Below, one piece after another: positions 34,796-43,739 of a DNA stretch of 64,000 bases. The notes beneath the pieces are model-generated. The model was not told the origin of the DNA. It did no database searches and saw only the letters and a list, made by a program, of their open reading frames with translations. The position numbers and the translations under genes are program-made. The stretch lies in the NCBI RefSeq assembly GCF_009807035.1, contig NZ_WUBI01000003.1, positions 431,564 to 495,563 on the forward strand, written 5' to 3'. The stretch's first letter is position 1, and each line of letters begins with the position of its first letter. The DNA comes from Paenibacillus dendrobii. GTDB taxonomy: Bacteria > Bacillota > Bacilli > Paenibacillales > Paenibacillaceae.

Positions 34796-34877
34796 TGTCC
34801 AAATTCTATTAAAGAGGCCATAAATATATGACGATTATTCATGCGCAAACCCTGCGTAATTTTCTTATGAAGTCTGT
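34796..34877 (+). repeat. Direct repeat A, truncated copy of the leader and start of the gene at 37215
   Basis: The stretch around TCCAAATTCTATTAAAGAGG and the following ATAAATATATGACGAT matches 37183-37265 at about 70 of 82 positions by eye. It includes the leader, the start codon and the first ~16 codons of the gene at 37215. Confidence 0.85.
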
Positions 34878-34968
34878 TGAAATGGATGGAAGGAAGCGGC
34901 GGGGAATGGCAAGAGACCTGGCCAGCGGCCAGGTCTCTTTTACAAATAAGGAATTGCATCCGGTTTGA
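34828..34968 (+). pseudogene. Truncated 5' fragment of the gene at 37215-38987
   Basis: It starts MTIIHAQTLRNFL, parallel to MTMKHALTLRNLL of the intact gene, then diverges and stops after 46 codons, with the shared homology covering only the first ~16. The reading continues through the terminator at 34911-34942. It appears to be the remnant left when the module at about 34900-37180 was inserted. Confidence 0.7.
34911..34942 (+). terminator. Terminator of the zinc-ribbon membrane protein operon
   Basis: Arms AAGAGACCTGGCC and GGCCAGGTCTCTT with a three-base loop and four T on the plus strand. Confidence 0.85.
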
Positions 34969-34996
34969 GCGCAAGACATGAACATGCCTGCTTGAT

Positions 34997-36286
34997 CTAC
35001 ATCAGATTGACGATCTGCACCTGCTGCTGCAGCAGATATTCGATAAGGGTCGGCAGCAACCCCAGCGTTTCCTTGGATTCATGTAAGAGGATCACCGATC
35101 CGCCGGCTTGGGCTTGCTCGAGATAGCCGAGCACCTTTTGCGCATCATTCTTGGACTTCCAGTCCTCCGGGTCACGGTTCCAGAGCATGATTTTCATGTG
35201 AGCGGATTCGGCAATTTCTTTGGTATGAGCATTCATCGAACCATAGGGCGGCCTAAGCAGAACCACAGGCTTTGAAGTGATCTTCTCGATAAGTGTGCTG
35301 GTGTTGACGATTTCCGCTTTTTGCTTGTCCACTGACAGCTTCTGGAGATTGGGATGCGTCATGGAATGATTGCCGATGGAAAACCCGTTGTCGTCCACAT
35401 ATTTTACCGATTCGGGGAATTTCCTCACCTGTGTTCCGACGAAAAAAAACGTTCCCCCAACATGATAATCCCTTAACACATCAACGATACCTTTGGTATA
35501 TTTGGACGGTCCGTCATCAAAGGTGATCGCGACCGAGTTTTTCGGGACACTGTAATTGACCTTCTTATCCATATTGACGGCCGCAGGTAAGGGTGTTTCC
35601 TCCTTGAGAGGAGTAGGCTGCGGCACTGCCGGCACTACCGCGGCAATCGGCTGAATTCGCTTTTCCGCTTGCTCCATCAAAGTGACTTGCCGATCTTCCA
35701 ATGAGGGAGAGGAACTTGCTGGTTCCTTATTAGCCAGCACCTTCTCATTCATATGGGAGAAACCTGTAAAAGCAAGATAAAACAATAGAGGAACCGCAAG
35801 AAGAGCGGCAGCAAGTTGAATCCAAGTCCCGGGTTTGCGTCTCGTCCCGGCGGGTTCCGCCGCCTGAGCCGGCTCCTGTAACTCTTGGCTCTTCTTCGGG
35901 CCAGACGCTTCATGTATAAAAGAAGATACATTTCTCAATTCACTGAAATCGCTAATTTTCTTAAGGGCTCCAAGCTGCTTCGCGAACGATTCGGAACAAC
36001 CAAACTTGACCGCCCTGCTCGAGCGTCTGCTATACTCGGTGATTTGAGCATAATACTGCTTATCCACGGGATTGCATTCGCTTAGAAAAGAGAGCCTGAA
36101 TTTCACATCCGGGCTTATTGCTTCTGTCAATATATGATCGATATGATCCGCCGTGAAGGAATCGACTTTCCATATCAAAGCAGCCGATTGTCCATTGACG
36201 AAATCCACGTTCATCAAGCAAGCACCGGATTCGTTTTTTTCGATAGACCGGATTTCGATCCATTTTGTCAGATAGGATTGCAGCAT
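34997..36286 (-). CDS. Membrane-anchored polysaccharide deacetylase (NodB/CE4) with cytosolic N-terminal domain
   Basis: 429 residues. The first ~150 form a soluble domain of unknown family (SIEKNESGACLMNVDFVNGQ). A transmembrane helix at about 155-177 follows, then a low-complexity spacer (to ~240) and a CE4 domain at 250-429. The motifs are TFDDGP (255-260), NHSMTH with His307 and His311 as metal ligands, RPPYG, a DPEDW motif and LLHES. It should remove acetyl groups from peptidoglycan or other glycans outside the membrane, while the N-terminal domain faces the cytosol. It is the second gene after the coiled-coil protein and sits inside a module flanked by direct repeats. Confidence 0.88.
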   Translation of the reverse strand: MLQSYLTKWIEIRSIEKNESGACLMNVDFVNGQSAALIWKVDSFTADHIDHILTEAISPDVKFRLSFLSECNPVDKQYYAQITEYSRRSSRAVKFGCSESFAKQLGALKKISDFSELRNVSSFIHEASGPKKSQELQEPAQAAEPAGTRRKPGTWIQLAAALLAVPLLFYLAFTGFSHMNEKVLANKEPASSSPSLEDRQVTLMEQAEKRIQPIAAVVPAVPQPTPLKEETPLPAAVNMDKKVNYSVPKNSVAITFDDGPSKYTKGIVDVLRDYHVGGTFFFVGTQVRKFPESVKYVDDNGFSIGNHSMTHPNLQKLSVDKQKAEIVNTSTLIEKITSKPVVLLRPPYGSMNAHTKEIAESAHMKIMLWNRDPEDWKSKNDAQKVLGYLEQAQAGGSVILLHESKETLGLLPTLIEYLLQQQVQIVNLM

Positions 36287-36323
36287 GATACCAACCTCTC
36301 CTTTCCGTTTAAAAGTGTGCCTT

Positions 36324-37019
36324 TTATTCCGAAGGAGGAGTGAATGAGAAATTCATGCGCGCAGTGAAATCCGCAATCGTTTGCAGCAGATGGTTCTTTT
36401 CTTCCAAAACCTTTTGATGTTGGCTCTCGACCTGCTGGTTCTCGCTTTCCAAATCTCGAATCTTTTCTTCCAGTTCCTTGGTCTTTTTCATGCTTTCATA
36501 TTGATAGTTCGAGAACTCTTCGTTAATCTTGACGTATTTATTCCGCTCTTTCTCTAACTGATACTTCAGGTTCTCGATGCCGGAATTGGAAGAGTTCTGA
36601 TATTCTTTATAGTCTTCGAGAAGCTGGTCATAACTCATCTGCTTATGCGTCAGCTTGTCTTCAAGGCTTCTGAATTCTTTTTCCTTCTCAAGGATAAAGT
36701 GCTCCTTTTTACTCAGCTCGTTTTTAAGACGGTTCATCGATTCGAAGGCGCCTTGAAGCTGCTGTTCGTTATCCTTGTTTTTCAAGGAAGCAAGCTGACG
36801 GTCATTGAGCATATTCTCGACAGCGGCAATGAGGTCCATCGCCGCTTTGTCTTGCTCTAGCAACGAATAGTCCGTTTCCGCAGAGGCTTCGAGGCTGACG
36901 GCATCCGAATCCGTATCTTCTTGGACTTCGAGCGGTTCAGGTACAGTTCCCGTGCGAGTATTTAATATATTTTTAAGCCATCCTCTAGTTTTATACGTGG
37001 GGATCGATTTGCCATTCAT
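36324..37019 (-). CDS. Coiled-coil protein upstream of the deacetylase
   Basis: 231 residues from the ATG at 37019, with GAGGAG nine bases upstream; a TTG at 37043 would add eight residues. After a short basic segment (KTRGWLKNILNTRTG) and an acidic linker, residues ~70-220 form one long coiled coil of Lys/Glu/Gln heptads (LEKERNKYVKINEEFSNYQ, KKTKELEEKIRDLESENQ). No signal peptide is present. The gene ends 37 bases before the deacetylase, so both are in one transcript, and it may bind the deacetylase's cytosolic N-terminal domain. Gene name and family are unknown. Confidence 0.75.
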   Translation of the reverse strand: MNGKSIPTYKTRGWLKNILNTRTGTVPEPLEVQEDTDSDAVSLEASAETDYSLLEQDKAAMDLIAAVENMLNDRQLASLKNKDNEQQLQGAFESMNRLKNELSKKEHFILEKEKEFRSLEDKLTHKQMSYDQLLEDYKEYQNSSNSGIENLKYQLEKERNKYVKINEEFSNYQYESMKKTKELEEKIRDLESENQQVESQHQKVLEEKNHLLQTIADFTARMNFSFTPPSE

Positions 37020-37182
37020 GATGCATGTCTCCTCATTGATCAATTTATCAAGTCGAATCGTTTAGCATTTGACGCCTCGGCGAAAAATACTGCATTCTAT
37101 TATTATCGGAATAAACGGAGCGAAATTTAGTGAATTAATGAGGTAAACCATGATCAAGAGCAAGATCTATGTCTGGACCCAG

Positions 37183-37265
37183 CGTCCAAATCCTATTAAA
37201 GAGGCCATAAATATATGACGATGAAACATGCGCTGACTTTGCGTAATCTTCTCATTTTGTTCTGT
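37183..37265 (+). repeat. Direct repeat B, leader and start of the gene at 37215
   Basis: The intact copy of the repeat at 34796-34877, here running from the leader into the first codons of the membrane-anchored repeat protein. The two copies lie about 2.39 kb apart and flank the deacetylase/coiled-coil module. Confidence 0.85.
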
Positions 37266-38987
37266 ATCGCCATGCTGGTCCTGATCGGCCTGAAGGGAAT
37301 CGATATCAACCGCAAGATGGCCTGGGTCGCCGAGGCAGAACGATATTATCAGCAAAAAGACCTCATACGCGCGGAGGAATGGTATCAAAAGGCGGACGGC
37401 AATACATCCATTCATTATAAAGAGACTTTGATTGCGAAGCGTTTGCGAGAGCTTGAGCCGATCACTCTGATGAAGCAGACACTCTCCCAGCTGGACCAGC
37501 GTGCGGAACGCACGGGCTCCGGGCAGGATTTTACCGGCTTCCTGCAGGTGTATCATGATCTGCAGAGCACGCAGAACAAATACATGAATACAGGGGATTC
37601 ATTCTCTGCCTACTATCCGGAGATTTCTGCAAGTTTTGGGATCTCGGATGATATCACACGCTACTTCCAACAGTTTAAGGCATTGTTCTACAGCCAGCTC
37701 GATGACCGTCTGAACCAGGGCGAAACGGACGAAGCCTCACCGAAGTGGAATTTGCAGGCCATTCCGGACGCTTTTTTTGGTGGGACAACCGAGAAAAACA
37801 AACAGTTGACCGCCAAATTCAAGGATTTTGATGAAAGGCTGATGTCCAAACTGGCCGGAGACGGCAAGTTCCAAGATCTCCTGGATGTCTCGCAGTCGCT
37901 CATGAGCCAGTACCAAGGACGCGAGCTGAAGGCACCATGGGTTAAGACCAAAGCGGAAGAGCTCGCACGGATCATTCTGAAAAAGGATGTCGACGGCGAC
38001 CAGATGGCGAATTATGCCCTCCATGCCAAAACCTATGAGACCTATGCCAAAAATACGGGAATCAAATCGAGTTTGCTGAGCGAAATCGACCGGCAAATCC
38101 GGAAATGGCTAACCGCTGCGCAGCGGAAAATAAAAAATAACGACTACGAAGGAGCCATTACCATCTATCAGGCGCTCTCCTCCTATCAGGACACGACCGC
38201 AGACGTGAAGAAGGCAATGCTCGCCTGGACGGTGCACGATCCGCTGCGGCTCTTGCAGCAGACCGATCAGACGAAGAACTACAGCCATGTCAGCGGCGGC
38301 GGCGACCGCTTCGGAGGCAATGCTTATGCGATCGGCTCGGATGACAGCAATACGGTATATTTCGCAAAAATGAATGAGGATGAGTCAGTCCAATTGCTGA
38401 GTACCCATGACTTCCCTTCCAACGTGAATATCCGCCAAATTTCTATTGAGAAGTCGCTCAGCACCAAGAGCGTACCGGTTATCCTCGTTGAAGGGGAATC
38501 CTCTTCAAGACAGGCACTTTATGCTGCTTTTGAAGTGCATGACAGCAATATAACCCAGCTCTTCATGTTCAACGCGGACGGTTACGAGGTGCAGCCAGAC
38601 AAGTCGCTGCTCGTTACCCGCCCGGACGGCGTTGAAGGATCGGAGACCGCGGGAGCATCCCAGGCTGCCATCTATGCGCGCCAGGACAACAGCTATCAAT
38701 TCATGGGCTTCCAAAAGGATTATACGGATATTGATGTCAATAACCTGCTGAGCTACTCCAACGAAAAAGTCCGCTTCACCTGCTATGTCGTTTATGGAGG
38801 CGAAGGCGATGCTCTTGCTCAAATGGGCGATTCTTACCTCAAGCTGCATGGCAGCTATACCTTCTATGACGGCATGAAAGTGACCGTAACCGGCCTCTTC
38901 AGCCAATTCGAGGATGTATACCCTGGCGGCGATCAGACGGGCGAAATGCTCACCGTTCCGGTGTTCGATGTGGAGAATATGGAGTAA
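37215..38987 (+). CDS. Membrane-anchored helical-repeat protein, unknown
   Basis: 590 residues. A single N-terminal transmembrane helix (LLILFCIAMLVLIG) at about 12-26 acts as a signal anchor, so most of the protein is outside. Residues ~30-345 are helical with TPR-like pairs (AEAERYYQQKDLIRAEEWYQKA, AQRKIKNNDYEGAITIYQAL). The C-terminal ~230 residues are beta-rich (FAKMNEDESVQLL, VRFTCYVVYGGEG, YDGMKVTVTGLFS). The start at 37215 has AGAGG upstream. A truncated copy of its start lies at 34828, straight after the zinc-ribbon gene; before the insertion the two genes were probably adjacent, which links this protein to that operon. Function unknown. Confidence 0.75.
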   Translation: MTMKHALTLRNLLILFCIAMLVLIGLKGIDINRKMAWVAEAERYYQQKDLIRAEEWYQKADGNTSIHYKETLIAKRLRELEPITLMKQTLSQLDQRAERTGSGQDFTGFLQVYHDLQSTQNKYMNTGDSFSAYYPEISASFGISDDITRYFQQFKALFYSQLDDRLNQGETDEASPKWNLQAIPDAFFGGTTEKNKQLTAKFKDFDERLMSKLAGDGKFQDLLDVSQSLMSQYQGRELKAPWVKTKAEELARIILKKDVDGDQMANYALHAKTYETYAKNTGIKSSLLSEIDRQIRKWLTAAQRKIKNNDYEGAITIYQALSSYQDTTADVKKAMLAWTVHDPLRLLQQTDQTKNYSHVSGGGDRFGGNAYAIGSDDSNTVYFAKMNEDESVQLLSTHDFPSNVNIRQISIEKSLSTKSVPVILVEGESSSRQALYAAFEVHDSNITQLFMFNADGYEVQPDKSLLVTRPDGVEGSETAGASQAAIYARQDNSYQFMGFQKDYTDIDVNNLLSYSNEKVRFTCYVVYGGEGDALAQMGDSYLKLHGSYTFYDGMKVTVTGLFSQFEDVYPGGDQTGEMLTVPVFDVENME

Positions 38988-38990
38988 TAC

Positions 38991-39029
38991 AAAAGGGCAA
39001 TCCGAGAATCACTCTCGGATTGCCCTTTC
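38991..39029. terminator. Bidirectional terminator
   Basis: Arms AAAGGGCAATCCGAGA and TCTCGGATTGCCCTTT around a four-base loop lie between the convergent genes at 37215 and 39060. Confidence 0.88.
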
Positions 39030-39059
39030 TGCTTGTTCCAACATGCTGCTTTTGAAGCT

Positions 39060-41444
39060 CTATTTCACCGTTACAACTACCTTGGTGGATTTGCCGCCGA
39101 AAGTAACCGTAATCGTTGCTTTACCTTTGCCTGTCGCCTTGACCACGCCGTCTTTTACCGTCGCGCTCAGAATACGGGAAGACTTCCATAGCGCCGGCTT
39201 CGATACATCCGTTTCGCTTCCATCACTGTAGGTGGCGGTTGCGATCAGGTTAAATGTCTGGCCTACGCTCATATTCACGCTGACTTCGTTGGTTTGCAGG
39301 TACTTCAGGTTGTCCACTTCCACCGGAATGCGAAGGGTTTTACTTCCATACTTGGCCAGAATGGTTGTTTTTCCGCTGGATTGCGCCGTAACCTTACCGC
39401 CCGTTACGGTTGCGATCTTGTAGTTGGAAGAACTCCAGTCCGCTTTGTCACTGACATCCTTGGTGGAACCGTCGCTGAACGTTACGGTCACCGTTACGTT
39501 CTTCGCTTTCTCTTTGGCTGTGCCTGCGGTTTTCAACGAGATGAAATCCACATCTGCGTCAATCTTCGAGATCACATCGACTTCAATCGCAACGGTAACC
39601 TTCTTGCCGCCGTATTCCGCAGTGATGTTGGCTTTACCGCTCTTCATGCCGGTAACGACACCCTCGCCGTCCACGCTGGCCACCGAAGGGTTGCTTGACT
39701 TCCAGGTTGCTCTTTTGTTCAGGCCTTCTGCGGCTTCAGGATCGTTCACGGCGGACAAATCGATTGTCTTTTTATCCCCCGTCGACATGATGATCAGGCT
39801 TTGAGGAGAAGTCAGCTCACTGACCAATCCCACCTCGACTGTCATCGTGTAGGATTTGCCGTCGTACTTGCCTGTAATCGTGGCTGTACCTGCGCTGACG
39901 CCGGTAACGATGCCTTTGTCATCTACCTTGGCTACTTCATCCTTGCTGGAGCTCCATTCGACTTTATCCGTCACCTTCTCCGCAGGCTTGTCCGTGCCGT
40001 AGTCAAGGATGATGCTTGCCTCATACGTTCCTCCTACTTTCAAGGAAACCTTCTTGGAGGAGATCTCCACTTTCAACGGCATGTCGACCGCAACATGAGT
40101 TGTTACCGTTACGCCGCCGTAGGTTGCGCTAATGTCCGCTTCACCTTTTTTATAGGCTGTCAGCATTCCGTTTGATACATAAACAATATCTTCTTTGCTG
40201 GATTTCCACTCAGCCTTGCTTTGCACCTTCTCGACTTCGCCGTTCGCATAGGTTGCAGTCAGTTCGAGCTGTTTCGTTTTCGTACCGGTCAGACTGAGGG
40301 CTACCTTCTCCAGCATATCAAGATGGCGCGGAACATCTACGTCCACATTGATGGTTACGGTTTTTTCGCCGTATTTGGCTGTAATGACTGCCGCACCGGG
40401 TGCGTTGGCCGTCACAGATCCTTGCTTAACGAAGGCTACCTTCTCATTGCTGGATGTCCAGACAGCGTCCTTCGTAATATCTACCGGATCTTTATCCGGA
40501 TAAACAGCTTCCAGCTTGATCGGGTTCTTCAGTGTCTCATTGGCATGCAGGAAAATATCCTGTTCGCTTGCCTGCAACCGAATTGTCTTGTCTACATCAA
40601 CCTGAATCGTTGCTGTCTTGGTACCGTATTTGGCCGTAATTGTTGCCGAACCCGGGCCGTATGCGGTGATCTCGCCTTTGATAACATCGGCCACATCCGC
40701 ACTGCTTGTGGACCATTCAGCTTGCGCAGCGACATCATTTTTGACATCCCCGTCAGGATAAGTTGCTTTCAGGGAAATTTGCACCGGTTTGTTCTCGCTG
40801 GCAAGCATGGACACCTGCGTCACGCTTGGATCCAGGCGTTTCACCAGCTCCACGCTCACCGGAATGGATACCGTTTGCTTGCCATAGGTTGCCGTAATGG
40901 TTGCCGTACCGGGACCATTCGGCTTCACCTTGCCGTTGACAACGGAGACGATACTGCTGTCATCCACGGTCCACTCGGCTTTATTCGATGCATCTGTATC
41001 CGTCGTGTTGTCGGTATAGGTTGCGGTCAGATGGATGGTCGGGCTGTCGCTCATTTTCAGATCCAGCTTCTGCACATCCTTGGTAAGAGCTTTGACCTTC
41101 TTCGTCACGTTCACAGATACCGATTCGGTTTCACTGCCATACTTGACCAAAATGGTCGAGTTGCCTTCCCCGACTGCAGTGATCGTACCGTTATATACCG
41201 TGGCTACCGCGTTGTTTTCGCTGGTCCAGGTTGCTTTTATCGTCACGTTTTCAGTTGAGTTGTCTTTATAAACGCCCGTCGCCGTCACAGATGCCGTATC
41301 GCCAATCTCCATGGTGACCTGGGATTTTGAGAGAACCAGCTTGGACAAATCGGCCGAGGTAGCCGCCCAAGTGACTCCGGAATATGCCATGCACAGCACC
41401 ATCACCAGCGATATGACAAGCATCTTTTGAAGCTTCTTATGCAA
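39060..41444 (-). CDS. Secreted surface protein of nine Big-2 (Ig-like) repeats
   Basis: 794 residues with a TTG start at 41444 (GGAGGG eight bases upstream) and a signal peptide of about 28 residues ending AAT. The rest is nine tandem Ig-like Big-2 domains of about 83 residues. Each contains a W(T/K)SS(N/K)...VA.V strand pair and ends with a (Y/F)G(K/G/T)KTVTI-type strand followed by V-V-D. There is no LPXTG or SLH domain, so anchoring is unclear; it may act as a spacer or bind to the cell wall. Repeats are diverged at protein level, so recent gene conversion is not evident. It converges on the repeat protein at 37215 and is transcribed away from the serine hydrolase. Confidence 0.88.
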   Translation of the reverse strand: MHKKLQKMLVISLVMVLCMAYSGVTWAATSADLSKLVLSKSQVTMEIGDTASVTATGVYKDNSTENVTIKATWTSENNAVATVYNGTITAVGEGNSTILVKYGSETESVSVNVTKKVKALTKDVQKLDLKMSDSPTIHLTATYTDNTTDTDASNKAEWTVDDSSIVSVVNGKVKPNGPGTATITATYGKQTVSIPVSVELVKRLDPSVTQVSMLASENKPVQISLKATYPDGDVKNDVAAQAEWSTSSADVADVIKGEITAYGPGSATITAKYGTKTATIQVDVDKTIRLQASEQDIFLHANETLKNPIKLEAVYPDKDPVDITKDAVWTSSNEKVAFVKQGSVTANAPGAAVITAKYGEKTVTINVDVDVPRHLDMLEKVALSLTGTKTKQLELTATYANGEVEKVQSKAEWKSSKEDIVYVSNGMLTAYKKGEADISATYGGVTVTTHVAVDMPLKVEISSKKVSLKVGGTYEASIILDYGTDKPAEKVTDKVEWSSSKDEVAKVDDKGIVTGVSAGTATITGKYDGKSYTMTVEVGLVSELTSPQSLIIMSTGDKKTIDLSAVNDPEAAEGLNKRATWKSSNPSVASVDGEGVVTGMKSGKANITAEYGGKKVTVAIEVDVISKIDADVDFISLKTAGTAKEKAKNVTVTVTFSDGSTKDVSDKADWSSSNYKIATVTGGKVTAQSSGKTTILAKYGSKTLRIPVEVDNLKYLQTNEVSVNMSVGQTFNLIATATYSDGSETDVSKPALWKSSRILSATVKDGVVKATGKGKATITVTFGGKSTKVVVTVK

Positions 41445-41678
41445 TGTTAATTCCCTCCAATTCCTGTTTTTATAAACACATCATACCTCACATATCGGTC
41501 ATGCGGGGGCCGAATGTTAGCTTTTTTGTGTGTTTTTCGGGTTTTTTCGCGAAAACGAGGGATTTTGTCGAATGCTTCAACAATCGTTCTACGGGGTAAT
41601 ACATTAGTTGAAAAGTTCCAACCTAGAACAACTATCCTTCCGATTGCACGTCTATTATACATATGGAGGTGCCTACCC

Positions 41679-42734
41679 ATGATCATATCCGACCATCCTT
41701 TAATGGGCAGAGCCGAAGCATTAACACGGGAGCATTTCGGCAGTCAGTCCCCGCTCACCGTCACGATCGGCATTCTGGAAAATGGCAACCAGTATTACTG
41801 GGGCCATGGTCAGCCGCAGGACTTCGATTATTCGTCGGCCATTTATGAAGCGGCATCGATAACCAAGGTTTTTATGGCAACACTGCTGTGCATACTGGAG
41901 CGGCAGGGCAAGCTGAAGCGGACCGACACCATCGGCAAATACATACCTGAATGTGCTGGTCATCGCAAAATCAGCGCAATCACCCTCGAACAGCTCTCTG
42001 CCCATACATCCGGGCTTCCCCGCCTTCCCGCGGGATTGAAATCTGTCATGACGAACAAACTTAACCCCTATGAGCATTATTCGGAAGAACATCTGCTGAA
42101 GGATTTGCAGAAATGCAGGCCGGCTTCTGCCGGGAGATTCGAGTACTCGAATCTGGGCGCAGGACTGCTCGGGTATATTCTAACGCGCTGCACTGGCCGT
42201 AGCCTGGGGGAGCTCGTGAAAGACGAGATTTGCGGACCTCTTTTCATGGAGGATACCGTGTTCGGGCTAAACCCGGCTCAGCAGGACAGACTGCTTCCGG
42301 TGTACACGGCGAATGGAAAAGAAGTCCCCCATTGGGACTTAGGCGTACTGGCAGGAGCCGGGGGCCTTCGCACCACAGCCAGAGATTTGCTGCAGTTTGC
42401 CAAGGCCAATATCGGCATGGGAGCTTCTGCCGTGACGACGGCCATGAAGGAGACTCAGAGGCCGGTGCACCGTATTCGCCGAAACGCCGAAGTCGGCATG
42501 GGCTGGATGATCCGGTCCGGCGTATATCATGACCGGATGCACTGGCATAATGGCGGAACCTATGGCTCCAGCAGCTTCATCGGCTTTCATAGGGAGAAAA
42601 ATATGGCCGTCATTGTTCTTTCGAATAATGGCAGTTTCACGGTAGGCCCCTTTTCACTGCTTCGCGCACAGAAGAGACATGTCGACGAAATCGGCCTGGA
42701 ACTGCTCCGGTCCATGACCAAAACGATAGATTAG
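41679..42734 (+). CDS. Serine hydrolase of the beta-lactamase/DD-peptidase fold (class C-like)
   Basis: 351 residues from the ATG at 41679, which has GGAGGTG nine bases upstream; longer readings start in non-coding sequence. The catalytic motifs of the class C/AmpC-like fold are SITK (Ser60-Lys63) and YSN in FEYSNLGAG, with HNGGT near the end in place of KTG. No signal peptide is present, so it probably acts in the cytosol or on small esters and peptides rather than the wall. Relatives include DD-endopeptidase-like and esterase-like proteins; activity as a true beta-lactamase is unlikely without export. Confidence 0.85.
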   Translation: MIISDHPLMGRAEALTREHFGSQSPLTVTIGILENGNQYYWGHGQPQDFDYSSAIYEAASITKVFMATLLCILERQGKLKRTDTIGKYIPECAGHRKISAITLEQLSAHTSGLPRLPAGLKSVMTNKLNPYEHYSEEHLLKDLQKCRPASAGRFEYSNLGAGLLGYILTRCTGRSLGELVKDEICGPLFMEDTVFGLNPAQQDRLLPVYTANGKEVPHWDLGVLAGAGGLRTTARDLLQFAKANIGMGASAVTTAMKETQRPVHRIRRNAEVGMGWMIRSGVYHDRMHWHNGGTYGSSSFIGFHREKNMAVIVLSNNGSFTVGPFSLLRAQKRHVDEIGLELLRSMTKTID

Positions 42735-42842
42735 TGAGTAAATTTTCACTTTTCTGTTACCGAAACACGCTTTCTTCCACTTCTATTTTGCATGTATGGT
42801 TAACGATAAGGTACTCATTCTCTGGAAATAAGGAGGACCATC

Positions 42843-43568
42843 ATGCAGAAATGGATCGCAATCGGAATATTCGGAATTTTGTTACTTGGAGGTGCAGGCG
42901 CCGTGTGTGCTAAGATGCAGCAAACGCAGCCCCTTCATGCTCCTGCCGAACATGTTCTCCAATCATCCTGTGCGGACGGAGAATTGCCGAATTCCAGGAA
43001 AACAGCCGAAACCGACTTTGAAGTGGGAAGCAAAACAGTGCACCGAACGCACTTTTCCGCTGCCTACCCGCAGCTCAAAGGATTGACAAGCGGATTTCCC
43101 GAAGAAATGATCAATCAGGATCTGGAGAATATCATCCGAAAATACAGCGAGGACATGACTGCAGACGATACGCTAAAAGTGACTTATGAAGTCACCCGAA
43201 GCAGCGGAGAGTTTTATTCGTTTGTCTTCCATGGTACATTGACTCAAGGCATGCAAAACGGGACGGGAGGTGAATCTTTCCCTCTGCTTGAAGCATTGAA
43301 TTACGATGCCGGGACAAAAATCAAGGTCACCGTTGAAAACCTCGTGAAGCACGACAAAGAATCGATGTCCGCCTTCGGCAAATTGTTCTCGGCTTACGCT
43401 GGCAACAATGCAGAGGCATTCGGTGATGGTATGGGTGTTTATTTTACGGACAACGATGTCGTCTTTTATTTTCTGAAAAATGATGCAGCCTTGGAATACA
43501 CGCAGGTTCATGTTCCCTTGAAAGAGGCCAAGCCCTATTTCAACACGCCAATCCAGCCGCTCGAATAA
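42843..43568 (+). CDS. Secreted DUF3298/DUF4163-like protein
   Basis: 241 residues with AGGAGG before the ATG and a signal peptide (GIFGILLLGGAGAVCA, cleavage near residue 23; the Cys at about 22 is not in a clear lipobox). The mature part contains TVHRTHFSAAYPQL, then a helix (INQDLENIIRKYSEDM), strands with VTYEVTRSSGEFYSFVFHGTL and a late HVPLKEAKPYF. This layout resembles the PdaC/RsiV extracellular domains (DUF4163 and DUF3298), which sit beside NodB deacetylases or anti-sigma factors. Here no such domain is fused, so only the sensor-like part exists. It lies downstream of the serine hydrolase and ends at a strong terminator. Confidence 0.65.
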   Translation: MQKWIAIGIFGILLLGGAGAVCAKMQQTQPLHAPAEHVLQSSCADGELPNSRKTAETDFEVGSKTVHRTHFSAAYPQLKGLTSGFPEEMINQDLENIIRKYSEDMTADDTLKVTYEVTRSSGEFYSFVFHGTLTQGMQNGTGGESFPLLEALNYDAGTKIKVTVENLVKHDKESMSAFGKLFSAYAGNNAEAFGDGMGVYFTDNDVVFYFLKNDAALEYTQVHVPLKEAKPYFNTPIQPLE

Positions 43569-43618
43569 CATCGAACTGTTTGATTTGCCAATATGAGAAT
43601 ACCGATTTCCTACTATAG

Positions 43619-43683
43619 AAAAAAAAAGAGACTGTCAACCGCCAGGTTTAACTTCAAACCTTTTGGTAACAGTCTCTTTTTTT
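43619..43683. terminator. Bidirectional terminator
   Basis: Arms AAAAAAAGAGACTGT and ACAGTCTCTTTTTTT with an inner loop of about 30 bases that has its own small stem (AGGTTT/AAACCT). It serves the genes on both sides. Confidence 0.9.
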
Positions 43684-43739
43684 AGAGACAAGAAATATAT
43701 ACGTCAGAGGCTTAACATCCTTATCTCGCAAGTAAATGA

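Noticed and set aside
38505..41258. Long antisense frames opposite the surface repeat proteins
   Set aside because: They mirror the codon pattern of the GC-rich repeats on the other strand and lack ribosome sites or known motifs.
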